Assembly (NCBI RefSeq): GCF_044784365.2
Contig: NZ_CP173065.2
Length of the DNA: 64,000 nucleotides
Strand: one strand, 5' to 3'
DNA from: Cetobacterium_A somerae
GTDB taxonomy: Bacteria > Fusobacteriota > Fusobacteriia > Fusobacteriales > Fusobacteriaceae
Shown: positions 54,114 through 62,475 of the stretch, one piece after another
Layout of the letters: every line of letters begins with the position of its first letter
How positions within the stretch are numbered: the first letter of the stretch is position 1
Made by a program: the position numbers and the translations under genes
Notes under the pieces: model-generated
What the model saw: the letters and a program-made list of their open reading frames with translations, nothing else
The model's database searches: none
What the model was told of the DNA's origin: nothing

Positions 54114-54995
54114 TTAAATTTTATCTTTTAATTCTAAATAAAGATTATAAGCTTCAGCATCACTATAGTTTTCATGAACAATTTTTCCTACACATCTTGC
54201 CATAGCCTTAGGATTTTCTGCTTGAAATATATTCCGTCCCATATCTACACCAGCAGCACCTTTACTTATAGCGTTATAAACTAATGTTAGAGCCTCTTTT
54301 TCAGGAAGCTTTTTTCCACCTGCTACAACAAGAGGTACTGGACATGCTGCGACCACTTTTTCAAAATCTTCACAATAGTAAGTTTTTATAATTTGACACC
54401 CAAACTCAGCTAACATTCTAGTGGCTAATAGAAAAAACTTTGTTGTTCTCTCCATATCTTTTCCCACTGCAACTACTCCTAATGTTGGAATTCCATATCT
54501 ATTTCCTGCGTCTATTGTTTTCACTAAATTCTCAATAGAATCCTTTTGTCCAGGTGCTCCAATAAAGGTTTGAATAGCCATGCAACTTGCATTCATTCTA
54601 ATGGCATCATCTATATCTACACCTATAACTTCAAAAGACATATCATCATCTAAAACACTAGATCCAGCAGAACATCTAAGTGCAACACCTTTATTATAAA
54701 TTGGTGGAACACATGTTCTTATAGCGCCCCTAGTTCCCATTATACAATCAACCTCTTCTAAGAGATCTGGTAAAACCAAATCCAATCTTTCCAGTCCAGA
54801 AGTAGACCCCATTATATATCCGTGATCAAAAGCTAACATAACTGTTTTCCCTGTTTTCGGATTAAATATTTTTGATAGACGATCTTTCATTCCCCAATCG
54901 ATATTGTCCATACCTTTTATATAAAAAGATTGATTGTGAAATGGTTTATCTATTCCATAATCTTTTGCTACTTTATTTCCATCTAAATCAGCCAT
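54114..54995 (-). CDS. lsrF: LsrF-family 3-hydroxy-5-phosphonooxypentane-2,4-dione thiolase
   Basis: A 293-residue TIM-barrel enzyme closely matching E. coli LsrF from end to end: MADLD at the start, WGMKDRLSKIFNPKTGKTVMLAFDHGY, QIIKTYYCEDF, GGKKLPE and GVDMGRNIFQ. The catalytic His (58) and Lys (204) correspond to LsrF His57 and Lys203. LsrF transfers acetyl from the AI-2 degradation intermediate to CoA, leaving dihydroxyacetone phosphate. Here it stands between dhaK and a VOC gene rather than among lsr transporter genes, so the substrate may be AI-2-derived or a related phosphoketone. Confidence 0.87.
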   Translation of the reverse strand: MADLDGNKVAKDYGIDKPFHNQSFYIKGMDNIDWGMKDRLSKIFNPKTGKTVMLAFDHGYIMGSTSGLERLDLVLPDLLEEVDCIMGTRGAIRTCVPPIYNKGVALRCSAGSSVLDDDMSFEVIGVDIDDAIRMNASCMAIQTFIGAPGQKDSIENLVKTIDAGNRYGIPTLGVVAVGKDMERTTKFFLLATRMLAEFGCQIIKTYYCEDFEKVVAACPVPLVVAGGKKLPEKEALTLVYNAISKGAAGVDMGRNIFQAENPKAMARCVGKIVHENYSDAEAYNLYLELKDKI

Positions 54996-55013
54996 CCTCG
55001 TTCACTCCCCTAA

Positions 55014-56012
55014 TTATTTAGAAAAATATGGTGTTTTTGCAGAAACATTCCAGTAATCTAATAACTCCTCATCCATTCTAGCTATAAACATCTGGAACCC
55101 TGCTTGTTCTTGAACTGTTAAAATTTCTCCTACCATATTGGCAACAACTTCAATTCCTAACTTTTCTAAATATTTAACACATCCACGGAAAAGTATAAGT
55201 TGCTCCATTAAAGTAGTTCCTCCAGATCCGTTTATGATAACCATAAGTTTTTCCCCTGTTTTTATATTCAAGTCTTTAAGAAGTGCTCCCATCATAATTT
55301 CAACAGTTTCATCTGCTGATTTCATAGGTTGACGCCCTCCTCCTCCCTCTCCATGTTGTCCCATTCCAATCTCCATATCTATATCCCCAAGGTCAGCAAA
55401 TGGTGCCCCTGTTTGTGGATGTGTTGCTTCTCTAGCTGCAACTGCAATTGTCGCCATATTATCTGCAAATCTTTGAGCTATTTCTGCAACCTCTTCTAAA
55501 GTTTTTCCTGCTTTAGCTGCAGCTGCAGCAATTTTATATGTTGGAACACAACCAACTAGTCCTCTTCTATCATCACTGTTTTCTCTTGGAGCATTAGATA
55601 CATCCTCTTGAGTTACAACTTTTATAACATTTAATCCCTGTTTTCTGGCCTCTTTCATTGTTAAGTTTGCTGTTAACATGTCACCTGCATGGTTTAAAAC
55701 AACAAATAAAACACCATGTCCTTTTTCAGCCATTTTAATCGCTTCTATACAGGCATGAGGACCTGGAGCTGCAAATATATCTCCAACTACTGAAATATCA
55801 ATCATTCCATCTCCAACAAACCCAGATAAAGCCGGTTCATGTCCTGCTCCCCCTAAAGTTACAACAGTAACTCTATTGGCATCTTTTAAAGATTTTGATA
55901 CAACTAGATTATTTGGTTTTAACTCTAGTATATCTTTATTTGCTAAAGCTAGTCCTTCTAATAACTCTGATGTTAACTTTGATGGATCATTAATAAACTT
56001 TTTCATTTTCAT
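55014..56012 (-). CDS. dhaK: DhaK-like kinase subunit, divergent subfamily
   Basis: A 332-residue substrate-binding subunit of a dihydroxyacetone-type kinase. The residues known in E. coli DhaK are kept: His58 in GGAGHEP, Asp111 in NHAGDML and His220 in GMGQHGEG, the His that holds the ketone as a hemiaminal. The loops around them differ from classical DhaK (GGAGHEPALSGFVG; a Gly-rich GEGGGGRQP). These changes and the LsrF neighbour suggest another dihydroxyketone as substrate. It follows dhaL by 37 bases. Confidence 0.87.
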   Translation of the reverse strand: MKMKKFINDPSKLTSELLEGLALANKDILELKPNNLVVSKSLKDANRVTVVTLGGAGHEPALSGFVGDGMIDISVVGDIFAAPGPHACIEAIKMAEKGHGVLFVVLNHAGDMLTANLTMKEARKQGLNVIKVVTQEDVSNAPRENSDDRRGLVGCVPTYKIAAAAAKAGKTLEEVAEIAQRFADNMATIAVAAREATHPQTGAPFADLGDIDMEIGMGQHGEGGGGRQPMKSADETVEIMMGALLKDLNIKTGEKLMVIINGSGGTTLMEQLILFRGCVKYLEKLGIEVVANMVGEILTVQEQAGFQMFIARMDEELLDYWNVSAKTPYFSK

Positions 56013-56049
56013 TAAAACTCCTCCTATTTTATATAATTAAAGTTAATAT

Positions 56050-56679
56050 CTATTTGCAACCTTCATATAAACCTAAAAATATATATGTACAACTTGTTGC
56101 TCCTGCATCAGGTGTTCCTATTGTTTGCTCTTTGTAACTTTTGGCTCTTCCAAACTTACTCACAAAATCTTTACTTTTCTCAGCTCCTTCAAGAGCAGCG
56201 TCTTTAGCTTTTGTTACTATATCAAGTATATCATCACTTGCATTTAATGCTGCTTCTGTAGCCGGTATAAGTGTATCCATCATAGTTTTGTCTCCAACTT
56301 TAGCTGTTGTTAAATATTGTAACTCTGTTAATCCTGAGTCTAGTATTTTTTTTAATGTTTTTCCATCAGCTTCAACAATATCCTCATCTAAATCTTCACC
56401 TAATCCACTTAAATATGTTCCATAAAGTGGTCCAGCAGATCCTCCATTTATATTTGTAACAGTATCTCCAATCTCTTGAAAAAACATTTTTAAAGATTGA
56501 TCTTTATCTTTCCACTCTTTGGCTTTATCACCTAAAACAACTCCAATTCTTTCAATTGTAATACCGTGGTCTCCATCTCCAAATTTAGAATCAATCTGTG
56601 ATAAAATATCTTTATTCTCTATCATAAGTTCTGAAATATTTTGAAAAATAGCTATCCATCTCTCTTTTGTTATAATCAT
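56050..56679 (-). CDS. dhaL: DhaL-like nucleotide-binding kinase subunit
   Basis: A 209-residue all-helical subunit. Asp30, Asp35 and Asp37 (in QIDSKFGDGDHG) match the DhaL magnesium ligands, and GGSAGPLYG, GDKTMMDTLIPA and GTPDAGATS bind nucleotide. No dhaM (the PTS phosphoryl donor) is nearby, so either it is elsewhere or ATP is used directly. I start at ATG 56679 after AGAGGTGA; the promoter and a palindrome lie 40-70 bases upstream. Confidence 0.88.
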   Translation of the reverse strand: MIITKERWIAIFQNISELMIENKDILSQIDSKFGDGDHGITIERIGVVLGDKAKEWKDKDQSLKMFFQEIGDTVTNINGGSAGPLYGTYLSGLGEDLDEDIVEADGKTLKKILDSGLTELQYLTTAKVGDKTMMDTLIPATEAALNASDDILDIVTKAKDAALEGAEKSKDFVSKFGRAKSYKEQTIGTPDAGATSCTYIFLGLYEGCK

Positions 56680-56719
56680 ATCTTCACCTCTTAAAAATAG
56701 ATTTTTTTCTTTTAATATG

Positions 56720-56748
56720 TATATAACCTTTGTTCTGACAAATGTCAA
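56720..56748 (-). promoter_or_regulatory. Promoter of the dhaL-dhaK-lsrF-VOC operon
   Basis: TTGACA (56743-56748) and TATATA (56720-56725) are spaced by 17 bases on the minus strand. Confidence 0.75.
56736..56747. promoter_or_regulatory. Putative operator palindrome
   Basis: TGACA-AA-TGTCA is a perfect inverted repeat that overlaps the -35 box of the dha/lsrF promoter. A protein bound there would block RNA polymerase. The adjacent SorC/LsrR-type regulator is the natural candidate. Confidence 0.55.
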
Positions 56749-56773
56749 ATTTTTTTATTTCAATAATTTTAAT

Positions 56774-56803
56774 AAAAAAAGAAGCTTACCCAAGCTTCTT
56801 AAA
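56774..56803 (-). terminator. Terminator after the SorC-type regulator
   Basis: AAGAAGCTT and AAGCTTCTT flank a short loop and are followed by T7 on the minus strand. It separates the regulator transcript from the dhaL operon. Confidence 0.8.
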
Positions 56804-56822
56804 TTTTATTATATATTTATTT

Positions 56823-57755
56823 TTAAATTAGATTAGCTACATCACTATCAATAATTATATGAGTAAAAAAACCTGTTTTTAAAGCTCCTATAACTGCTGA
56901 TGGGTGAACTCTTTTATTTATTATACCAATTACTTTTTTATTACTTTTTAAACTTTCTAATGTAATTTGAATGGAAAAATCATTTTCTCCTTTTAAAATA
57001 TTTCCATTAATATCAAAGTAATAACTTAAAAATATTCCAACAGCCTTCTCCTCTTGTAAAACTTTTCCAAATCTTGCTTCTGTGGCTAAATCTGGTGCTG
57101 ATGGAAAATTTCTTATCTGTACTATTGAGCAATCTATTTTATTCCAATAATATGAAACCTCTCTTAAATTTTCCGTTTTTAAAAACATCTCTTTTTCAAT
57201 ATTCGATGAACATAAAAATGGTAAATATAAATATTTTGAAATTAAATTAGTTTTTTCTGAAAGCATTCTTATAAGTTCATTTGTATGATAATTTCTATGA
57301 GAAACTGGTGCATTTCCTATTAGTGGCACAACAGTTCCAGAAAAAATATGTCGATCTTTACTATCTATCCTTTCTAAAATTCCACCTATTGTATTTCCCC
57401 ATCCAATACCTAATATTTGACTATTTTTATACTGATTAAAAATATATTCTAAAGAGTAATCCATAAATATCTGATCATTTAAATTTTTATTGCTACTTGA
57501 TGGAACTATATACACATCTTTTAAATTATACTTTTTACATAACTCCTCTGATCTACTCTCTTGAACATTATCTTTTAAAATATCATTTATTTCTATTTTT
57601 ACTAATCCTAACTCTCTAGCCTCTGTTAAAAATTTACTAATTAAAGGACGAGAAACTCCAACTATTTTTGCAATTTCACTTTGAGTCATATTTTCTAAAT
57701 AATACAACTTTGCAATAGATATTAATCTCTGAATTTTTTCATTATCTGTGCTCAT
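56823..57755 (-). CDS. SorC/LsrR-family transcriptional regulator
   Basis: A 310-residue regulator. The N-terminal helix-turn-helix (YYLENMTQSEIAKIVGVSRPLISKFLTEARELGLVKI) is the SorC/DeoR type, and the C-terminal domain from about residue 60 is the NagB/RpiA-like effector domain with GIGWGNTIGG. LsrR, which senses phospho-AI-2, belongs to this family. It lies directly upstream of the dhaL operon and 3 bases after the Mga/BglG-like gene, and likely controls the operon through the palindrome at 56736-56747, responding to a phosphorylated intermediate. Confidence 0.87.
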   Translation of the reverse strand: MSTDNEKIQRLISIAKLYYLENMTQSEIAKIVGVSRPLISKFLTEARELGLVKIEINDILKDNVQESRSEELCKKYNLKDVYIVPSSSNKNLNDQIFMDYSLEYIFNQYKNSQILGIGWGNTIGGILERIDSKDRHIFSGTVVPLIGNAPVSHRNYHTNELIRMLSEKTNLISKYLYLPFLCSSNIEKEMFLKTENLREVSYYWNKIDCSIVQIRNFPSAPDLATEARFGKVLQEEKAVGIFLSYYFDINGNILKGENDFSIQITLESLKSNKKVIGIINKRVHPSAVIGALKTGFFTHIIIDSDVANLI

Positions 57756-57758
57756 ACA

Positions 57759-59144
57759 CTACTCCTTATTTAATCCTCTTTTTAAAGCATGATTTTCTAA
57801 GATTTCATAAATTTTAATATTACTATATGAATCAATTAAAATTGAATCATAAGATATTTTACTATCACTTATAATAATATCATAGTTTTTTTTCAGAGTA
57901 GCCACATCTCTTTGATAAAATAGTATTGGTTCAACATCAAAATTAACAGTTGGAATATATCTTTTTAAATATACATTAAATGCACTTTTTTTATTAATTA
58001 CTGCATCTTGAAATAGAAGTAATACATTTTTTATATCACTAAGATTTTCCTCTATTATAATAGTTTTCAGCACAAAAGCTATTATATATTTATCAGCAAG
58101 ATACATTTTATATGAGTACTCCTCTAAAAATTTATCTAGTTTTTCTAAAATTTTTAATTGAGCTTTATCTCTCTTTAAATTTGAAATTTTTAAAATATTA
58201 TTCTCAAATTTAAAAAATGAAAGATAAACTTTATTGAAAAGTAATCTGTATAAATCTTTATTTGACATTTGTAACTTAAAATATTTTTTTAAATCCTCTA
58301 TAAATTTTGAACTTTTATTAATTAATGTTCCATCCATTTGCCCCTCTTCATAGGAGAATGAAAATAAAAATTCCACTAGTTGTTTTTTATATTCATCATT
58401 AAAACCTGCGCCGTGTTTGTACACTAAATTTTTTAATTTTATAAATTTCTCTATATTTGAGTCTTTATCTATTTTAAAATTAAATCCTCCAAATAGATCA
58501 ACACAAATTTCTAAAGTATGAACAAAAGAAAGCATAACATAGTTTATAGATATATCTGAACTATTTAAAATAGGATACAGTTTTTCCATACGTTCTTTTG
58601 TGTCAAATTTTTTTATACTATCTAATAGTTTTTTTCTACTTGGAACTAGAATATCCTCCTCTATAAAAAATATCATTAATTTTTTACAAAAAGTTCCTTT
58701 ATCAATTTGACTTAAATTTTTTAAAACTAAACCTTTTCCATGGACATATTCATAAGTTGTTCCATTTTTTGCAAAAGTCTCTTTCACAGTTTTAAAAGCT
58801 CTTAAAATTGTGCTTCTAGATATATCTAAATTTTCTTTCTCTTTTTCTAAATTCAGAAATCCTGTAGCTATAAATTTAATATATAGGTAATCTATTTTTT
58901 CTGTTAATGTTAATGTGTTGAAATTGTTAAATAGTGTTTTCATTTGTTGATTTGAAAGATTTAAAGAGTATAAGTTTTCACTCTTTTCTATTGTTGGTAA
59001 ATTAATTGATTTTAAAAATTCGTTAAATTGTAATATAGATTTTATTATAGAACTCTTTTCTACTTCTAAATACAACTGCATATCATCTACAGACATTTCG
59101 CTCTGAGATAAAATTTTAAGAATATTGGCAGCTGTTGTATTCAT
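57759..59144 (-). CDS. BglG/Mga-type helix-turn-helix regulator
   Basis: A 461-residue protein with an N-terminal HTH (LKILSQSEMSVDDMQLYLEVEKSSIIKSI) and a second HTH-like segment (ENLDISRSTILRAFKTVKETFAKNG), as in the Mga/BglG-type regulators. A long helical region follows that resembles PRD-like repeats but lacks clear phosphorylatable His motifs. The ATG at 59144 follows GGGGGTGG. It is co-transcribed with the SorC-type regulator 3 bases downstream. Its targets and signal are unknown; a second control layer on the dha/lsrF operon is the simplest guess. Confidence 0.7.
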   Translation of the reverse strand: MNTTAANILKILSQSEMSVDDMQLYLEVEKSSIIKSILQFNEFLKSINLPTIEKSENLYSLNLSNQQMKTLFNNFNTLTLTEKIDYLYIKFIATGFLNLEKEKENLDISRSTILRAFKTVKETFAKNGTTYEYVHGKGLVLKNLSQIDKGTFCKKLMIFFIEEDILVPSRKKLLDSIKKFDTKERMEKLYPILNSSDISINYVMLSFVHTLEICVDLFGGFNFKIDKDSNIEKFIKLKNLVYKHGAGFNDEYKKQLVEFLFSFSYEEGQMDGTLINKSSKFIEDLKKYFKLQMSNKDLYRLLFNKVYLSFFKFENNILKISNLKRDKAQLKILEKLDKFLEEYSYKMYLADKYIIAFVLKTIIIEENLSDIKNVLLLFQDAVINKKSAFNVYLKRYIPTVNFDVEPILFYQRDVATLKKNYDIIISDSKISYDSILIDSYSNIKIYEILENHALKRGLNKE

Positions 59145-59250
59145 TATACCACCCCCTACTATACATGTTATCATATATTGGGAAATCTGAAAAGAGTTGA
59201 TATTTATTTTTTATTATTAATTGATTATAGGACTAAAGATATTTGTAAAA

Positions 59251-59281
59251 ATAAAATGGAGCTAATTATTAGCTCCATTTC
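59251..59281 (-). terminator. Terminator of the 100-residue secreted protein gene
   Basis: aaatggagctaa pairs with ttagctccattt, with a T-rich run on the minus strand. Confidence 0.8.
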
Positions 59282-59283
59282 TC

Positions 59284-59586
59284 TTATAACTCTATCTCTC
59301 CTACATCTAACTTTTCTACAAATTTAAATGTAGAATCTATCTTTTTTAATATAAATATTTTTTCTTTAACTATTTGTCCACCAAAATCACTATATGCTTG
59401 ATACTTTACTTTTTGAGCATATATATTCTCCTCTAGTTGTACAACTTTACCAGCCTCTAAGACCTTTGTAGCTGGGGAGTTAAAATAGTCTCCTAATGCG
59501 AAGGCTACTCCAGTTCTATATGATGTCTTTGGTGCTGAATAACTCAATGTAGAAAGTGCTAGTAAAAATAAAAACGCTTTTTTCAT
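59284..59586 (-). CDS. Small secreted hypothetical protein
   Basis: A 100-residue protein with a signal peptide (MKKAFLFLLALSTLSYSA) and a mature domain of about 80 residues rich in Lys, Val and Tyr, probably all-beta. I do not recognise it. It starts after GGGAGG and has its own terminator. Nothing in its neighbours indicates a role beyond the periplasm or outer membrane. Confidence 0.75.
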   Translation of the reverse strand: MKKAFLFLLALSTLSYSAPKTSYRTGVAFALGDYFNSPATKVLEAGKVVQLEENIYAQKVKYQAYSDFGGQIVKEKIFILKKIDSTFKFVEKLDVGEIEL

Positions 59587-59701
59587 AGTGTGTACCTCCC
59601 TAGGATATTATTATTCATGATATCAATTATACCCTACTTAAGTATCATTTCAAAATATAATTTTTATATAATTATCATTTTGATTCACTTTAAAACGAAT
59701 T

Positions 59702-60325
59702 TTATTTAAAAAGTTTTTTATGATAATATGTATCTGATATATATAATGGTGCTAAAGGATTGTGTCCTGTAACTCTATCTTTTACAGCTAAAACTGTTGC
59801 TGGAGCCTCTGAATACTTCATAAAAAGAGAGTCGTGACCTACACAAAGTCCTAACATAACATTTAACTGTGTTCCCATTTTATTAAGAAGCCTTGCTTGA
59901 CCAATAGGATTACAAATTACCTCATTAGTTCCAGGTCTAACCTTTTCACAGTCAGATATACCTATAAACTCCTTTGGCACAGAACCATTTTTGCAAATTA
60001 TTGAACATACCTCAAAATCTCTATTTTTAAGTATTTTTGTAAAAATCTCAGCTTCATTTCTAAGTCCAACACAAAATGCTAATCCTATTTTTGTAAAGTT
60101 ATTTTTTTTAGCGAACTCCATTATCTCTTCTACCCTAGTTAATCTACAATAGCCTTCACTTTCAACTAAAGCTGAATTATGAGCTAATTTATAATTTTCC
60201 TCATCTAAATATAAGAGTTTATTCTCCTCTTGAAACTCTCTATCTCGACTTGGACAATTTTTAGGCATTTTTTCATAATTTTGTTCTCTACACCCATGAA
60301 CTTTACAATTTGCACAACTATACAT
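59702..60325 (-). CDS. DUF1847 metal-binding protein
   Basis: A 207-residue protein with the DUF1847 start: MYSCANCKVHGC with CPSRD after it (four Cys that could bind metal), then EEIMEFAKKNNFTKIGLAFCVGLRNEA, and later Cys in SDCEKVR, EVICNPIGQA and MLGLCVGHDSLF. The family is common in anaerobes and its function is not known. It starts after GGGAGGAG, 12 bases after the PEBP gene on the same strand, so the two form an operon. Confidence 0.85.
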   Translation of the reverse strand: MYSCANCKVHGCREQNYEKMPKNCPSRDREFQEENKLLYLDEENYKLAHNSALVESEGYCRLTRVEEIMEFAKKNNFTKIGLAFCVGLRNEAEIFTKILKNRDFEVCSIICKNGSVPKEFIGISDCEKVRPGTNEVICNPIGQARLLNKMGTQLNVMLGLCVGHDSLFMKYSEAPATVLAVKDRVTGHNPLAPLYISDTYYHKKLFK

Positions 60326-60337
60326 TTTTTCTCCTCC

Positions 60338-60853
60338 CTATACTCTATATATCCCCTCTGTTTCTGCTTCCTCTAATATATGACCTTTTATCTCTTTATA
60401 AGCTTCATTTAAATAAAATCCAGTTTTTAAATTTGGAATATTATCTAAGGCATATATTTTTACTTCATATATATGGTCTTTATCTGGTGGAGTTGGCCCA
60501 CCATAAAATGTCGCTCTTTCTTTTGGTAATCCAACTAGCTTTGATGCCCAACTATTTATTCCTTGAATTATATTTTTATCCATTCTACTTGCATCCTCTT
60601 TTAATTCAGTATAATTTTTTGGAACTAGTGCTATCCAGTGTATCCAAGAAAACCCAGCTACAGGAATTGCATCATAGTCTTGCATAACAACCAAAAAACT
60701 TTCTGTTTCTTCTGGAGCATTTTCCCATTTTAAACTTAAAGATTTTGAGGGCATATTATCTATCCATAGATCTCCATGTTTTCCAAACTCATCTTTAATA
60801 TAACCATCTTTAATACTATCACTTTTCAATATAAAATTTCCACTTTTTTTCAT
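60338..60853 (-). CDS. YbhB/YbcL-family PEBP (Raf kinase inhibitor-like) protein
   Basis: A 171-residue phosphatidylethanolamine-binding-protein-like protein. SLKWENAPEETESFLVVMQDYDA and SWIHWIALVPKN hold the ligand pocket (Asp and His), and YGGPTPPDKDHIYEVKIYAL is the second signature. There is no signal peptide, so it is cytoplasmic. The ligand is not known in bacteria. It is the first gene of a pair with the DUF1847 gene. Confidence 0.9.
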   Translation of the reverse strand: MKKSGNFILKSDSIKDGYIKDEFGKHGDLWIDNMPSKSLSLKWENAPEETESFLVVMQDYDAIPVAGFSWIHWIALVPKNYTELKEDASRMDKNIIQGINSWASKLVGLPKERATFYGGPTPPDKDHIYEVKIYALDNIPNLKTGFYLNEAYKEIKGHILEEAETEGIYRV

Positions 60854-61002
60854 TTTTCCTCCTTAGACTCTTTTTTCTTTCTTATTCAAAAAAAATACTG
60901 ATATCCTCTTTGAATTTTTTACAGGAATATAGATATAAAATTCGTAAAAGTATTTCAAATGGATTTCATTTTATTGCATCTATATTCTCAGGAGGTTTTC
61001 TT

Positions 61003-61689
61003 ATGAATAAAAAAGTTTTAGTTGTTGTTACAAATGTTTCAAAATACTCAAATGTTAACAGAGCCACAGGTTTATGGTTAGGTGAAGCTGTTCACTTTGT
61101 TGAAGTTATGGAAAACAATGGCTTTGAAGTAACTTATGTTAGCCCTTTAGGTGGATATACACCTATTGATCCACATAGTATTGAGCCTGAAATGATGTCT
61201 GATTTAGATTGGAAATTTTATACTGATCGAAAATTCATGAACGCTCTTGGAACTACCGTTCCTGCTAAAGATATTAACTATAATGATTACTCTATTATAT
61301 ATTATACTGGAGGACATGGAGTTATTTGGGACTTCCCTAATGATAAAAAACTACAAGAGATTGCTATTGGTATTTGGAACAATGGTGGAATTGTTTCAGC
61401 TGTTTGTCACGGATTAGCTGGACTGTTAAATATAAAAGATAGTTCTGGAGAGTATTTAATAAAGGATAAAAAAGTTACAGGATTCTCTGATAGTGAGGAA
61501 AAAGAGGTTCAACTTGATAAGCTTGTTCCATATTTAACAGAGGATGAACTTGTTAAAAGAGGGGCTAAATATAGTAAAACTGATAATTGGGGAGAGTACG
61601 CTGTTGCTGATGGAAGATTAGTTACAGGACAAAACCCTGCATCTGGAGCTGCTGTTGCTAGAGAGATTTTAAAGGTTTTACAAAAATAA
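61003..61689 (+). CDS. DJ-1/PfpI superfamily protein (Hsp31-like)
   Basis: A 228-residue class I glutamine-amidotransferase-like protein. GLWLGEAVHFVEVM holds the conserved Glu, YYTGGHGVIWDFPND is the Hsp31-type G-G-H-G loop, and AVCHGLAGLL holds the nucleophilic Cys followed by His. Hsp31 relatives are glutathione-independent glyoxalases or chaperones. I start at ATG 61003 after AGGAGG. A longer in-frame start at 60910 has no SD. It is a paralogue in fold only of the DJ-1 gene at 27986. Confidence 0.88.
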   Translation: MNKKVLVVVTNVSKYSNVNRATGLWLGEAVHFVEVMENNGFEVTYVSPLGGYTPIDPHSIEPEMMSDLDWKFYTDRKFMNALGTTVPAKDINYNDYSIIYYTGGHGVIWDFPNDKKLQEIAIGIWNNGGIVSAVCHGLAGLLNIKDSSGEYLIKDKKVTGFSDSEEKEVQLDKLVPYLTEDELVKRGAKYSKTDNWGEYAVADGRLVTGQNPASGAAVAREILKVLQK

Positions 61690-61776
61690 TCTTTTAATAA
61701 AAAATCTTTCCTTGAATTAATTCAGAAAAAGCTTTATACTATACAATATTGTGTAATTTTATAATGGAGAGATATT

Positions 61777-62136
61777 ATGAATAAATTGATTATTAAATTT
61801 TTTAAAAAGTTTCAAGGAAGAAAAATTAGTTCTCAAGATTTAAAACTAGCTTTGAAAAAAGCTATGAATTTAGGCGCTAGTGCTGAAGATTTCCTTCTTA
61901 TTATTAATTTAGTAAAAGATACAAAAAACAGAAAATATAAACTAGATAAAAAGTATTTAGTTATTTTAACTGCTGCAATTATATATGTTATCGTTCCTAT
62001 TGATGCTGTTTCAGATTTAATTCCTGGAGTTGGCTGGATTGACGATGCCACTTTAATTGGATACGTTGCTAGAGGTTATGCTGAAGTTTTAAAAGACTAT
62101 AAAGATTTTTGTAATAAAAAGAAGGAGCTTGCTTAG
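61777..62136 (+). CDS. YkvA/DUF1232 membrane protein
   Basis: A 119-residue protein with a basic N-terminal helix and the DUF1232 core: a hydrophobic segment then IPIDAVSDLIPGVGWIDDATLIG, where the acidic and Pro/Gly pattern is conserved. The family is widespread and its function is unclear. It starts after GGAGAG. Its stop overlaps the terminator downstream. Confidence 0.85.
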   Translation: MNKLIIKFFKKFQGRKISSQDLKLALKKAMNLGASAEDFLLIINLVKDTKNRKYKLDKKYLVILTAAIIYVIVPIDAVSDLIPGVGWIDDATLIGYVARGYAEVLKDYKDFCNKKKELA

Positions 62137-62149
62137 AGCTCCTTTTTTA
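62117..62149. terminator. Terminator over the DUF1232 stop
   Basis: aaggagct pairs with agctcctt and is followed by T residues. It includes the stop codon region of the gene and lies between convergent genes. Confidence 0.8.
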
Positions 62150-62156
62150 ATTTTTA

Positions 62157-62408
62157 CTATTTTTTGTCTTTCTCTTCTTTTTCGTGTTCCTCTTTTTCTT
62201 TATGCTTTTCTTCAATTTCAAATAGTAGCATCTTTATATCTAAAAGTTCTGCTGCAATTAGTCTATCAAAGTTATCTTTATAAATTTTCTCTAATTTTTT
62301 AAATCTATCCCAAAAGTCCTCCACTTCCTCTTTTTTAGCAGGCTCATCTTTTTTTAAGCTCTCCTTTGCCTCATCTTTTAGTTCATCTAGTTTTTTCTTA
62401 TTTTCCAT
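62157..62408 (-). CDS. Charged coiled-coil hypothetical protein
   Basis: An 83-residue protein, over half Lys and Glu, predicted as one long helix or coiled coil, with a more hydrophobic heptad stretch (FDRLIAAELLDIKMLLFEIEEK) and a Lys/Glu tail. I do not recognise it. ATG 62408 follows GGAGAG; a longer in-frame ORF start has no SD. It is downstream of the second autotransporter on the same strand and may be co-transcribed. Confidence 0.65.
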   Translation of the reverse strand: MENKKKLDELKDEAKESLKKDEPAKKEEVEDFWDRFKKLEKIYKDNFDRLIAAELLDIKMLLFEIEEKHKEKEEHEKEEKDKK

Positions 62409-62475
62409 AGTGAAACACTCTCCTTTTTCCCAATTATACCTATATATACAAATTTTTTTCAAAAAACCTTTTTAT

